Source of the DNA: an uncultured Clostridia bacterium
Lineage (GTDB): Bacteria; Bacillota; Clostridia; Christensenellales; Borkfalkiaceae
Direction of reading: 5' to 3'
Length of the DNA: 64,000 nt
Assembly (NCBI GenBank): GCA_944354535.1
Contig: CALVPY010000001.1
Coordinates: 33,381-97,380 of the forward strand
Under the pieces are notes generated by a model, which was not told the origin of the DNA, made no database searches, and saw only the letters and a program-made list of their open reading frames with translations. Each line of letters opens with the position of its first letter. Position 1 is the first letter of the stretch. Shown here piece by piece: positions 1 through 8,545 of the stretch. The position numbers were made by a program, and so were the translations under genes.

Positions 1-1669
1 GGACGGCACCCGTATCGTCGGCCAGGTCGCAAAGCGTCAGGCCGTTGCAAACCCCGACCGTACGGTCATCTCCATCAAGCGTGAGATGGGCTCCGACTAC
101 AAGGTGAAGATCGACGACAAGGCATATTCCCCTCAGGAAATTTCCGCTATGATCTTAAGCAAGCTCAAGGCGGATGCGGAGGCATATCTCGGCACGAAGG
201 TGACGGACGCCGTCATCACCTGCCCCGCATACTTCACCGACTCCCAGCGTCAGGCGACCAAGGACGCGGGCAAGATCGCGGGCCTCAACGTGCTTCGTAT
301 CATCAACGAGCCCACGGCGGCGGCGCTTGCCTACGGCCTCGATAAGGAGAAGGAGAACAGCAAGGTCATGATCTACGACCTCGGCGGCGGTACCTTCGAT
401 GTCTCCATCCTCGAAATTTCCGACGGCGTCTTCGAAGTGCTCGCGACCAACGGCAACAACCGTCTGGGCGGCGACGACTTCGATAAGAGACTGATGGACT
501 ACATGGTCGACGAGTTCAAGAAGAGCCACGGCGTCGATCTTTCCAAAGATAAGATGGCGATGCAGCGCTTGAAGGAAGCTGCCGAGAAGGCGAAGATCGA
601 ACTTTCCGGCATGACTTCGACTTCCGTCTCGCTGCCCTTCATCTCCATGACGGACGCGGGCCCCGCGCACCTCGAGATGGACATCACCCGCCAGAAGTTC
701 GAAGCGCTCATTTCCGACCTTGTCGATAAGACCGCAGAACCCATGCGCCTTGCGATGAAGGATGCGGGGCTTTCCTACAACGATCTTGATAAAGTCATCC
801 TGGTCGGCGGTTCCACCCGTGTGCCCGCCGTCGTCGAAAAGGTCAAGCAGATCTCGGGCAAGGAGCCCTTCAAGGGCATCAACCCTGACGAGTGCGTCGC
901 CATCGGCGCTGCCATCCAGGGCGGCGTGCTGACGGGCGAGATCAAGGATGTGCTCCTTCTCGACGTCATGCCCCTTTCCCTCGGTATCGAGACGCTGGGC
1001 GGTGTGTTCACGAGGCTCATCGACAGAAATACGACCATCCCCGTCAAGAAGAGCCAGGTGTTCTCGACGGCTGCCGACAATCAGACGAGCGTCGAGATCC
1101 ACATCCTGCAGGGCGAGCGTGAGTTCTGCCGCGACAACAAGACGCTCGGAAGATTCATGCTGACGGGCATCGCACCCGCACCCCGCGGCATCCCGCAGAT
1201 CGAAGTCACCTTCGACGTCGACGCCAACGGCATCGTACACGTCGAGGCAAAGGATCTCGGCACGGGCAAGTCGACCGACATCACCATCACTTCTTCGACC
1301 AACCTCTCGGAAGACGAGATCAACAAGGCGGTCAAGGAAGCGGAGCAGTACGCCGAAGAGGATAAGAAGCGCAAGCAGAAGGTGGACAGCCGCAACAAGC
1401 TCGACGGGCTCATCTTCTCCGTCGAACAGACGCTCAAAGAAAACGGCGACAAGTTCTCGGACGAAGAGAAGGCTTCCCTCAACTCCGCCGTCGAAGAGGC
1501 GAAGAAAGAGCTCGACGCGGACGACGAAGAGCGCTTCAACGCCGCGTTCGAAAAGCTTTCGAATGCCGTGCAGCCCATCTTCCAGAAGATGTATCAGCAG
1601 AATGCGGCAAACGGCAGCGGCGCGCCGAACGGCGAGCCTCAGGCGGGCGACGAAGAGTTCCACCAGTAA
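1..1669 (+). CDS. dnaK: Chaperone protein DnaK (Hsp70), 5' end outside window
   Basis: ATP-dependent Hsp70 chaperone that binds unfolded cytoplasmic proteins and cycles with DnaJ and GrpE. The frame is open from base 2, so the gene starts upstream and only about 555 C-terminal residues are visible. The actin-like ATPase motifs are clear: [24 protein letters not shown] and the adenosine motif [10 protein letters not shown]. The substrate-binding domain follows ([14 protein letters not shown]), then the helical lid and a short tail ending DEEFHQ. Codon use favours CGT and GCT, as expected of a highly expressed gene. dnaJ follows after 87 bp on the same strand. Confidence 0.97.
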   Translation, partial: DGTRIVGQVAKRQAVANPDRTVISIKREMGSDYKVKIDDKAYSPQEISAMILSKLKADAEAYLGTKVTDAVITCPAYFTDSQRQATKDAGKIAGLNVLRIINEPTAAALAYGLDKEKENSKVMIYDLGGGTFDVSILEISDGVFEVLATNGNNRLGGDDFDKRLMDYMVDEFKKSHGVDLSKDKMAMQRLKEAAEKAKIELSGMTSTSVSLPFISMTDAGPAHLEMDITRQKFEALISDLVDKTAEPMRLAMKDAGLSYNDLDKVILVGGSTRVPAVVEKVKQISGKEPFKGINPDECVAIGAAIQGGVLTGEIKDVLLLDVMPLSLGIETLGGVFTRLIDRNTTIPVKKSQVFSTAADNQTSVEIHILQGEREFCRDNKTLGRFMLTGIAPAPRGIPQIEVTFDVDANGIVHVEAKDLGTGKSTDITITSSTNLSEDEINKAVKEAEQYAEEDKKRKQKVDSRNKLDGLIFSVEQTLKENGDKFSDEEKASLNSAVEEAKKELDADDEERFNAAFEKLSNAVQPIFQKMYQQNAANGSGAPNGEPQAGDEEFHQ

Positions 1670-1707
1670 GGCACGCGGCGCGTTCCGCAGGGCATAAACA
1701 AGTTGTT

Positions 1708-1734
1708 TTAAGGGGCGGCGCTGCCGCCCCTTAA
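1708..1734 (+). repeat. Intercistronic hairpin between dnaK and dnaJ
   Basis: A perfect 12-bp stem (TTAAGGGGCGGC and its complement) closes on a 3-base loop. No U-tract follows, so it is more likely an mRNA-stabilising or processing hairpin at the dnaK 3' end than a full terminator. Similar U-less GC-rich palindromes recur in this window. Confidence 0.7.
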
Positions 1735-1756
1735 CGGGCGATAAGAGGAACAGAGC

Positions 1757-2890
1757 ATGGCAGAAAAAAAGAACTATTACGAAATTCTCGGCGTGAGCAA
1801 GAACGCGACGGAGGAGGAGATCAAGGCGGCTTATAAAAAGCTCGTCAAGCAGTATCACCCCGACCTTCACCCCAACGATAAGCTCGCCGCGGAGAAGTTC
1901 AAGGAGATCAACGAGGCGAACGAAGTGCTCTCCGATAAGCAGAAGCGCGCTGCCTACGACTATGAACAGGAGCATCCGGGCATGGGCGGCATGGGCGGCG
2001 CAGGCTTCGGCGGCTTCGGCGGCGGGGGCTTCGGCGACATCTTCGACAGCATCTTCCAGGGCTTCGGCGGCAATGCTTCCGTGCAGCGCGATACTTCGGG
2101 CGAGGACATCCAGCTCGAGATGCGCCTTTCCTTCATGGACGCCGCCAAGGGCTGCGTGAAGGAGATCAGCTATTCGCGCAACGAGCCCTGCCCCACCTGC
2201 GGCGGCACGGGCGCCAAGGGCGGCACGGCATATAAGACGTGCTCCCGCTGCGGCGGCAAGGGTCAGGTCCGGTTCTCGCAGGATACCATGTTCGGCCGCA
2301 TGGTGCGCGTGGGCGCCTGTCCCGACTGCGGCGGCAAGGGCAAGATCATCACCGATAAATGCCCCGACTGCAAGGGCAAGGGGTATGTGCGGAAGGAGAC
2401 GAAGGTCTCGCTCTCCATCCCCGCGGGCGTCGACACCAACTCCTATATTCGCAAGCGCGGGTTCGGCCAGGCGAGCACGGAAGGGGGTCCTGCGGGCGAT
2501 CTTATCGTCGTGTTCCGCGTCGAGCCGCACAAGATCTTCCGCCGCAAGAACATGGATCTTTACGTCGATCTTCCCATCCCGTTCGCGACGGCTTGCCTCG
2601 GCGGCACGGTGAAAGTGCCCACGATCGACGACGCCTTCGACTATCCCATCCCCGAAGGCACGCAGACGGGCACCACCTTCACCATCCGCGGCAAGGGCTT
2701 AAAGACGCGCAACGGCACGGGCAACCTCTATCTCAACGTCTTTGTCGAGGTGCCCACCCGCCTTTCGCGCGAGCAGAAGCGCAAAGTGGAGGAAGCGGGG
2801 GCTTCCTGCGACGTCAGGCAGTACGATAAAGCGAAGAAGTATTCCGACGATATGTCCGCCCTCTACGGCACGGACGCTTACAAAAATTAA
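1757..2890 (+). CDS. dnaJ: Chaperone protein DnaJ (Hsp40)
   Basis: Type I Hsp40 co-chaperone that stimulates the DnaK ATPase and delivers substrates. The 377 residues are normal for the family. An N-terminal J-domain carries the HPD tripeptide (KQYHPDLHP), followed by a Gly/Phe-rich linker at about 75-105. Four CxxCxGxG zinc motifs follow ([32 protein letters not shown]), then the C-terminal peptide-binding domains. The start is preceded by an AGAGGA-type ribosome site. No grpE or hrcA is visible, so they would lie upstream of the window. A U-tract terminator follows. Confidence 0.97.
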   Translation: MAEKKNYYEILGVSKNATEEEIKAAYKKLVKQYHPDLHPNDKLAAEKFKEINEANEVLSDKQKRAAYDYEQEHPGMGGMGGAGFGGFGGGGFGDIFDSIFQGFGGNASVQRDTSGEDIQLEMRLSFMDAAKGCVKEISYSRNEPCPTCGGTGAKGGTAYKTCSRCGGKGQVRFSQDTMFGRMVRVGACPDCGGKGKIITDKCPDCKGKGYVRKETKVSLSIPAGVDTNSYIRKRGFGQASTEGGPAGDLIVVFRVEPHKIFRRKNMDLYVDLPIPFATACLGGTVKVPTIDDAFDYPIPEGTQTGTTFTIRGKGLKTRNGTGNLYLNVFVEVPTRLSREQKRKVEEAGASCDVRQYDKAKKYSDDMSALYGTDAYKN

Positions 2891-2931
2891 CCTTTTTCGG
2901 GTCATCCGCAAGAAAGCGCGCCCGAAAAGAG

Positions 2932-2968
2932 AAGAGCTCTCTCAGAAGCGAGGGAGCTCTTTTATTTT
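2932..2968 (+). terminator. Rho-independent terminator after dnaJ
   Basis: Stem AAGAGCTCTCTC pairs with GAGGGAGCTCTT (one mismatch) around a 6-base loop, followed by TTTATTTT. Confidence 0.85.
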
Positions 2969-2973
2969 GCCTC

Positions 2974-3002
2974 TTGCAAACGGGCGGCAGACGTGTTACA
3001 AT
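2974..3002 (+). promoter_or_regulatory. SigA-type promoter for the PP-loop gene
   Basis: TTGCAA, 17 bp, TACAAT, with an upstream TG giving an extended -10. It lies just past the dnaJ terminator and 19 bp before the start codon, so it makes a separate transcription unit with a short leader. Confidence 0.75.
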
Positions 3003-3020
3003 AGGAACGGGAGGGGAAAT

Positions 3021-4415
3021 ATGTACTGTTTACAGAGCCGCTGGAAATTGGAAAACGGGAAGCTTCGCTACTATGGCCTTCGGAACAAGGAACGGATGTT
3101 TGATAGCGCCGTCCGCCTCACGAAAAAACAGCGGGCGGTCGTCTCCGCGCTCCCGAAAGCGCTGACCGACGAAGAAAAACATGTTTTAGGAGCGCTTTTG
3201 GGGGATGCCGTCGTGGAGGAAGGGAAGCTTCGGCGCATCCCTAAGAGCTTTGACGAGGCGCGCTTCTGCACGTCGTGCTGCGCCAACGACTATATTTTGC
3301 CCGGGCTCGAATTTGACGGGGAGGGGCGCTGCCCCATGTGCCGGACGGAGGAGGAGACAAGAGGGCTCAAAAGCGTGCTGCCCCTCGTCGAGGAGATCAA
3401 GCCCTCCAAACGCTCCCGCTTCGACGTCGCCCTCTTCTATACGGGCGGCAAAGATTCCACCTTCCTTCTCTATTATCTTTCCAAGGTCAAGGGGCTGCGC
3501 GTCCTTGCACTCACCTGGGAGATCCCCTTCCTCTCCGAAAGCGCCAAACAAAGCATCGAAGGGGCAAAGAAGGCATTCCCCAAAGTGGAGTTCATCGTGC
3601 GCACCGTCGCCAAAGAGACGCTCGATAAAGTCTACCGCAAACTGTATTCGCTCATCGGCAGCACCTGCGCCTGCCCTTCGCTTGCCTATCTCCTCTTCTA
3701 TCCCGAGCTCGTCGCAAACCGCGTGCCCTATTTCATGGCGGGCAACGAGCCCGTGCAGATGCTCGCCCTCTACTACAATCACATGGCGCCCAGGATCGCC
3801 TATTCCTTTGCCGAGAACAAGTTCCTCACCTTTCTGTTCAACGTGTGGCGCGTCCTCACGCTGCACCCGCCCCTCCGCCAGGGGCAGATCCAGACGCTGA
3901 TGACGATGAAACAGCTCGCCTACGGCGATAACTTCTTCAAAAAGCACAGCGGCCTGCAGGGGGAGCCCGTGCACAGCGTCGTCGAGGCCATCCACGCGGC
4001 GCCTGAGCTGCTGCCGCCTTTGAAGCGCGCCATAAGAAGCTCCTCGTGGACGGGGCATATCCCCGCCTTCGTGCATCTTGATATGGACAAAGCCTGCGGG
4101 GGGACTTACGATTGGAACCGCGTCAAGGACATTCTTGTGAAGGAATGCGGCTGGTCGGCGCCCGCGGCGAAGGACAAGGCGCTGCACACGAGCTGCAAGA
4201 TCGAGCGCTGCAAGGATCACACGCAGTTCGTGCGCTACTACAACTGCGAGAGCACGCTCATCCCCTTCAGCGCGCTGGAAATTTCCCTTTCGAGCAAGCG
4301 CTGCGGCAGGCCGAAAGAGGAGGTCATCGCCGAGATGAAGGAGTGCCTCGGCTTCTCCCTCGAAGAGATCCCCGAGTGCGCCCTGATGCGGGAAGAGATC
4401 GGAGCGGACCGATGA
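3021..4415 (+). CDS. PP-loop (N-type ATP pyrophosphatase) superfamily protein with Cys cluster
   Basis: 464 residues, starting at the ATG preceded by GGGAGGGGAAAT; the frame stays open upstream inside dnaJ but has no ribosome site there. A PP-loop, TGGKDST, sits at residues 141-147, the signature of enzymes that adenylate a substrate before amide or sulfur transfer. A probable metal site precedes it: CTSCC at 83-87 and CPMC at 104-107. The spacing resembles N-acetyl-sugar amidotransferases, but substrate cannot be told from sequence; a sulfurtransferase role is equally possible. More cysteines occur near the C-terminus (HTSCKIERC). It overlaps the next gene by 4 bp (ATGA), implying coupled translation and joint action with an electron carrier. 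Confidence 0.8.
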   Translation: MYCLQSRWKLENGKLRYYGLRNKERMFDSAVRLTKKQRAVVSALPKALTDEEKHVLGALLGDAVVEEGKLRRIPKSFDEARFCTSCCANDYILPGLEFDGEGRCPMCRTEEETRGLKSVLPLVEEIKPSKRSRFDVALFYTGGKDSTFLLYYLSKVKGLRVLALTWEIPFLSESAKQSIEGAKKAFPKVEFIVRTVAKETLDKVYRKLYSLIGSTCACPSLAYLLFYPELVANRVPYFMAGNEPVQMLALYYNHMAPRIAYSFAENKFLTFLFNVWRVLTLHPPLRQGQIQTLMTMKQLAYGDNFFKKHSGLQGEPVHSVVEAIHAAPELLPPLKRAIRSSSWTGHIPAFVHLDMDKACGGTYDWNRVKDILVKECGWSAPAAKDKALHTSCKIERCKDHTQFVRYYNCESTLIPFSALEISLSSKRCGRPKEEVIAEMKECLGFSLEEIPECALMREEIGADR

Positions 4416-5092
4416 CGGACGTGCGCTACTTTACGGGGAGCGGGCATTCGGAGTCGATCGTCCGCGCCTGCGCCGCGGCAATGGGGGAGGCGGCGCTGCC
4501 GATGGGGGAGCCCCTTCGGGAGAACGCCGTGCTGCTGCTCGTCTTCCCCGTTTACTGCGAGCGCGTTCCCCCGCCCGTTGCCGATTATCTCAAAACATGC
4601 GGGGCGGAGCGGGCGGCGTTTGTCGCTGCCTACGGCGGCATGAGCTATGGGCGCGCCCTGTATGATGCCAAAACGCTCTTTCGGGGAACGGTCGTCGCCG
4701 CGGCATATGTTCCGACCGGGCACGCCTACACAAAGGACGGCTTTTCTTTCGACGAGGCGGCGCTCACGCCCCTTTTCGAGAAGGTGCTTTCGGGAGAGAG
4801 CTCGCCCGCCGTCATCCCGAAGGGGAAGCGGCATCTCCTTTCGGGCGCGCCCGCGCTGAGGAGCCGTCTCGGGGTAAAGCTCGTGCGTTCCTCCCGCTGC
4901 AGCGGGTGCGGCGTGTGCGAGCGTGCCTGCCCTATGCACGCCATGCGCGCAGGGAAGCCCAATGGCCGCTGCATCCGCTGTCTGCGGTGCGTGCGGGTCT
5001 GCCCCGAGGGAGCGCTCTCCTTCCGCCTGAGCCCTTTTCTGAAGGCATATCTGCGGCGGCGGAGAACGGAGGAAACGCGGCTCTTTCTTTGA
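4412..5092 (+). CDS. EFR1-family flavodoxin/ferredoxin fusion protein
   Basis: 226 residues. An N-terminal flavodoxin-like half begins with the FMN phosphate-loop motif FTGSGHSES (residues 7-15). The C-terminal half is a 2[4Fe-4S] ferredoxin: Cys163, 166, 169, 173 and Cys187, 190, 193, 197 in two CxxCxxCxxxC clusters. Proteins of this architecture are electron carriers in anaerobes. The start overlaps the stop of the PP-loop gene, so the two are probably made together and this protein may supply electrons to its reaction (inference). The alternative is a free-standing general redox carrier. A strong terminator follows. Confidence 0.85.
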   Translation: MTDVRYFTGSGHSESIVRACAAAMGEAALPMGEPLRENAVLLLVFPVYCERVPPPVADYLKTCGAERAAFVAAYGGMSYGRALYDAKTLFRGTVVAAAYVPTGHAYTKDGFSFDEAALTPLFEKVLSGESSPAVIPKGKRHLLSGAPALRSRLGVKLVRSSRCSGCGVCERACPMHAMRAGKPNGRCIRCLRCVRVCPEGALSFRLSPFLKAYLRRRRTEETRLFL

Positions 5093-5102
5093 ATATGAAA
5101 AG

Positions 5103-5138
5103 CCCCGCAGGGAATGTGCCCTGCGGGGAATCTTTTTT
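5103..5138. terminator. Terminator between convergent genes
   Basis: Perfect stem CCCCGCAGGG/CCCTGCGGGG with a 6-base loop and TCTTTTTT on the plus side; the minus side reads CTTTTC. It can serve both the plus-strand pair and nfnB. Confidence 0.88.
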
Positions 5139-5164
5139 GTATGCCGAACGAGCTTCGGCTTATT

Positions 5165-6562
5165 TTATGCCTTGGAGCGGATGTATTCGTCCATCGCCTT
5201 TGCGGCGGTCTTGCCTGCGCCCATCGCGAGGATGACGGTTGCGGCGCCCGTCACGGCGTCGCCGCCCGCGTACACGCCGTCGAGCGACGTCTTGCCGTTC
5301 TCGTCGGCGACGATCTCTCCGCGCGGCTTGGTGTCGAGCCCCTGCGTCGTCTTTTTGAGGAGAGGATTGGGCGAGGTGCCGAGCGCCATGATGACACAGT
5401 CGACGTCCATCGTGAACTCGCTGCCCTTCTTCTCGATGGGGCGGCGGCGGCCCGAAGCGTCGGGTTCGCCCAGCTCCATCTCGATGCATCTAAGTCCCAC
5501 GACGTTGTCGTCGCCGTCCGCGAGCACTTCGACGGGGTTGGTGAGGAGCTTGAAGACGATCTCCTCTTCCTTGGCGTGCTCCACTTCCTCGCGGCGGGCG
5601 GGAAGTTCCGCCTCCGAACGGCGGTAGACGATATACACGACGTCCGCCCCCAGCCGCTTTGCCGAGCGCGCCGCGTCCATCGCGACGTTGCCGCCGCCCA
5701 CGACGGCGACCTTCTTCGCATGGAAGATGGGGGTCTCGCTGTCCTCTTCATACGCCTTCATGAGGTTGCTGCGGGTGAGGTATTCGTTGGCGGAGAAGAC
5801 GCCTTTTGCGTTCTCTCCGGGGATGTTCATGAAGCGGGGAAGGCCCGCGCCCGTGCCCAGGAAGACGGCTTCGAAGCCGAACTCTTCCTTGAGTTCGTCG
5901 ATGGTGAGCACCTTGCCGATGACCATGTCCGTCATTACCTTGACGCCGAGAGATCTGAGGTTATCCACCTCCTTTTCGACGATGGCTTTGGGGAGACGGA
6001 ATTCGGGGATGCCGTAGACGAGCACGCCGCCCGCAAGGTGCAGCGCTTCGAAGACGGTCACGTCGTAGCCGAGCTTTGCAAGATCGCCCGCGCAGGTGAG
6101 CCCCGCGGGGCCCGAGCCGACGATGGCGACCTTATGCCCGTTGGGCTGAGGCTTTGCGGGAGCCTGAGTCGCGTGGGAGTTGTGCCAATCGGCGACGAAG
6201 CGCTCGAGCCTGCCGATGCCGACGGGCTCGCCCTTGATGCCGCGCGTGCACTTGCCTTCGCACTGCGTCTCCTGCGGGCACACTCTGCCGCAGACGGCGG
6301 GAAGGGAGGAGGTGCGGGCAATGACCTGATACGCCTCCTCGAACTTGCCCTCCGCGACGAGGGCGATAAATTCGGGGATAGCGACGTTGACGGGGCAGCC
6401 CGCAACGCAGGGCCGGTTTTTGCAATTTAAGCAGCGCTTTGCCTCGTCGATCGCGGTCTCTGCGTCATAGCCGAGGGCAACTTCCTTGAAATTTTTATTG
6501 CGGACGAGGGGATCCTGCGAGGGCATGGGGTGCTTCTTGGGATCCATATTGAATTTCGCCAT
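5165..6562 (-). CDS. nfnB: NADPH-binding large subunit of NfnAB / GltD-like oxidoreductase
   Basis: 465 residues of the glutamate-synthase small-subunit family. N-terminal cysteines (CLNCKNRPCVAGCP, then CPQETQCEGKC) bind the 4Fe-4S clusters. Two Rossmann motifs follow: GSGPAGLTCAGDL for FAD and GGGNVAMDAARSA for NADPH. Together with the adjacent upstream gene it matches NADH-dependent reduced ferredoxin:NADP+ oxidoreductase, a cytoplasmic bifurcating enzyme linking ferredoxin, NADH and NADPH pools. Its ATG overlaps the nfnA stop by one base (TGATG), giving a fixed subunit ratio. A GltD or sulfide dehydrogenase subunit is the alternative, but no glutamate synthase large subunit is present here. 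Confidence 0.88.
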   Translation of the reverse strand: MAKFNMDPKKHPMPSQDPLVRNKNFKEVALGYDAETAIDEAKRCLNCKNRPCVAGCPVNVAIPEFIALVAEGKFEEAYQVIARTSSLPAVCGRVCPQETQCEGKCTRGIKGEPVGIGRLERFVADWHNSHATQAPAKPQPNGHKVAIVGSGPAGLTCAGDLAKLGYDVTVFEALHLAGGVLVYGIPEFRLPKAIVEKEVDNLRSLGVKVMTDMVIGKVLTIDELKEEFGFEAVFLGTGAGLPRFMNIPGENAKGVFSANEYLTRSNLMKAYEEDSETPIFHAKKVAVVGGGNVAMDAARSAKRLGADVVYIVYRRSEAELPARREEVEHAKEEEIVFKLLTNPVEVLADGDDNVVGLRCIEMELGEPDASGRRRPIEKKGSEFTMDVDCVIMALGTSPNPLLKKTTQGLDTKPRGEIVADENGKTSLDGVYAGGDAVTGAATVILAMGAGKTAAKAMDEYIRSKA

Positions 6563-7404
6563 CAGTTTGCCTCCTTCTTGAAGAGATTGCAGTGCTTTTC
6601 GCGCGCTTTTGCCTCAAACTCTGCATAGGTGCGCGAGCGCTTCATCGCCTCGTCGAAGTCGACGAGGTGGGCGTCGAAGTCGGGCCCGTCCACGCAGGCG
6701 AACTTGGTCTCCCCGCCCACGGTGAGGCGGCAGCCGCCGCACATTCCCGTGCCGTCGATCATGATGGGGTTCATCGAAGCGACGGTGGGGATATTGTATT
6801 CTTTGGTCGCAAGGGCGACGAATTTCATCATGACGAGCGGGCCGATCGTGATGACGCGGTCAAATGTTTCGCCCGCCTCCAGCATACGCTTCAAGGGGAG
6901 GGTGACGTTGCCCTTCTCGCCGTAGCTGCCGTCGTCCGTCATCATCACGAACTTGTCGGAAGCGGCGCGGAATTCGTCCTCCAAAATGACGAGATCCTTG
7001 CTTCTGAAGCCGACGATGGAGGTGACTTCGCAGCCCATCTCGTGCAGCTCTCTTACGACGGGCAGCGCGATGGCGCAGCCCACGCCGCCGCCCACGACGC
7101 ACGCCTTTTTGATGCCCTCCACTTCGGTGGGGTTGCCCAAAGGCCCCACGAAGTCGGCGATGCACTCGCCTTCGTTGAGCGCGTTCAAGGTCATCGTCGC
7201 ACCGCCCACGACCTGGAAGATGATGGTAACGGCGCCCGTTTCCTTGTTGCAGCCCGCCACGGTGAGGGGGATGCGCTCTCCCCGTTCGTCCGCGCGGAGG
7301 ATGATGAACTGCCCTGCGCGCGCCTTTCTTGCGACGAAGGGCGCCTCGATCTCCATCAGCGTGACGGTGGGATTGAGGCTTTTTTTCTTGAGAATACGGT
7401 ACAT
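6562..7404 (-). CDS. nfnA: FAD/[2Fe-2S] small subunit of NfnAB (PyrK/SudB-like)
   Basis: 280 residues of the ferredoxin-NADP reductase/dihydroorotate dehydrogenase electron-transfer family. Seen: the flavin-binding stretch ERIPLTVAG, the nucleotide-binding GGGVGCAIALPV, and a C-terminal [2Fe-2S] motif, MCGGCRL with the last Cys in FACVDGP. In NfnAB this subunit takes electrons from NADH and the bound FAD passes them on. It is first in a two-gene minus-strand operon with a full-consensus promoter about 70 bp upstream, suggesting strong constitutive expression. Confidence 0.88.
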   Translation of the reverse strand: MYRILKKKSLNPTVTLMEIEAPFVARKARAGQFIILRADERGERIPLTVAGCNKETGAVTIIFQVVGGATMTLNALNEGECIADFVGPLGNPTEVEGIKKACVVGGGVGCAIALPVVRELHEMGCEVTSIVGFRSKDLVILEDEFRAASDKFVMMTDDGSYGEKGNVTLPLKRMLEAGETFDRVITIGPLVMMKFVALATKEYNIPTVASMNPIMIDGTGMCGGCRLTVGGETKFACVDGPDFDAHLVDFDEAMKRSRTYAEFEAKAREKHCNLFKKEAN

Positions 7405-7472
7405 GGTTCCTCCCTGAAAACTCGGTATCGGAACGGGCAGACGCGACGCGGCGAAGCCCGTCCGCAGCTTTT

Positions 7473-7501
7473 ATTATAGAACGCGGGGCGCAAAATGTCA
7501 A
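7473..7501 (-). promoter_or_regulatory. Consensus promoter for nfnAB
   Basis: On the minus strand: TTGACA, 17 bp, TATAAT, a perfect match to the SigA consensus. It is divergent from the degV promoter 43 bp away. Confidence 0.9.
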
Positions 7502-7543
7502 GGCTTCTTTTTTGATTTTTCTTGCGGGAAAGCACGCGTTCCC

Positions 7544-7572
7544 TTGACAAGCGCATACAACTCCTCTATAAT
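7544..7572 (+). promoter_or_regulatory. Consensus promoter for degV
   Basis: TTGACA, 17 bp, TATAAT: full consensus. The start codon lies 45 bp past the -10 box, with GGAG eight bases before it. Confidence 0.9.
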
Positions 7573-7617
7573 GGATGGGTCACGAAGTGAACAAAAACAA
7601 AGAATTGGAGAAAGATC

Positions 7618-8487
7618 ATGGCAAAGGTAAAGATCGTCACCGATTCGAACAGCGGCATCATGCAGGCCGAGGCGGAAAGACTGGGAATTTCCGTCATCCC
7701 CATGCCGTTTGTCATCGATGGCGAGCAGTATTTTGAGGACATCGACCTCACGCAGGCACAGTTTTACGAACATCTTGCACAGGATGCATCCGTTTCCACC
7801 TCGCAGCCTTCGACGGCGAGCGTCACGGAAGTGTGGGAACGCCTTCTTGAAGAGGGGTGCGACGTGGTGCATATCCCCATGTCGAGCGCCCTCTCCGAAA
7901 GCTGCCATACGGCGCAGCAGCTTGCCAAGGAGTACGGGGGCAGGGTGCAGGTCGTCGACAACCGCCGCATCTCCATCTCCTTGAAGCACAGCGTCTTCGA
8001 CGCCCTCTCGCTTGCAGAGCGCGGCATGAGCGCCAAGGAGATCGCAAGAAAACTCGAAGCTTCCGCTGCGGACAGCAGCATCTATCTCACGCTCGATACC
8101 TTAAAGTATCTCAAAAAGGGCGGAAGGCTCACGCCCGCGGCAGCGCTCATCGGCACCATTCTTCGCATCAAGCCCGTTTTGCAGATCCAGGGCGGCAAGC
8201 TCGACGCCTTCAAGAAGGTGCAGACCTTGAAGCAGGCCAAGCAGGCGATGACGGACGCTTTGAAGAGCGATCTTGCGACCCGCTTTGCAGACTTCGCGGC
8301 GGCGGGGCAGATGCGCATCTGCCTCGCGCACACCGCGCGGGAGGAGGAGATCAGGGCATTTGAAGCGGAACTTGCCGCCGCCTTCCCCAACATCCCCGTG
8401 AGCTTCTGCGATCCGCTCTCCTTGAGCATCGCCTGCCACGTCGGCCCCGGCGTCATCGCCTGCTCGGTGACGCGCGCCCTCAACTGA
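7618..8487 (+). CDS. DegV family fatty-acid-binding protein
   Basis: 289 residues, the normal DegV length. The N-terminus (KIVTDSNSGI) and the conserved segments TSQPSTASV and LKKGGRLTPAAALIGTIL are typical. DegV proteins bind long-chain fatty acids; in Firmicutes homologues (FakB) they present the acid to the FakA kinase for phosphorylation and entry into phospholipid. No fakA is in this window, but a PlsC-like acyltransferase lies just downstream on the opposite strand. Monocistronic between a consensus promoter and a terminator. Confidence 0.92.
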   Translation: MAKVKIVTDSNSGIMQAEAERLGISVIPMPFVIDGEQYFEDIDLTQAQFYEHLAQDASVSTSQPSTASVTEVWERLLEEGCDVVHIPMSSALSESCHTAQQLAKEYGGRVQVVDNRRISISLKHSVFDALSLAERGMSAKEIARKLEASAADSSIYLTLDTLKYLKKGGRLTPAAALIGTILRIKPVLQIQGGKLDAFKKVQTLKQAKQAMTDALKSDLATRFADFAAAGQMRICLAHTAREEEIRAFEAELAAAFPNIPVSFCDPLSLSIACHVGPGVIACSVTRALN

Positions 8488-8503
8488 CCTCTTGAAAACA
8501 ACA

Positions 8504-8540
8504 GCCCCGCGCTTCAAGGCGCGGGGCATATTTTTATTTT
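8504..8540. terminator. Terminator between convergent degV and symporter gene
   Basis: Nine-bp stem GCCCCGCGC/GCGCGGGGC with a 6-base loop, then a T-rich run (TTTTTATTTT) on the plus strand. It may also stop the minus-strand operon. Confidence 0.82.
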
Positions 8541-8545
8541 GCCCT

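Noticed and set aside
155-2530. A 791-codon open frame antisense to dnaK-dnaJ
   Set aside because: No ribosome site, low-complexity Ala/Leu/Arg product, and it mirrors codons of two certain genes; a shadow of GC-biased coding.
5114-6430. A 438-codon plus-strand frame opposite nfnB
   Set aside because: The minus strand has FAD, NADPH and Fe-S motifs; the plus frame has none.
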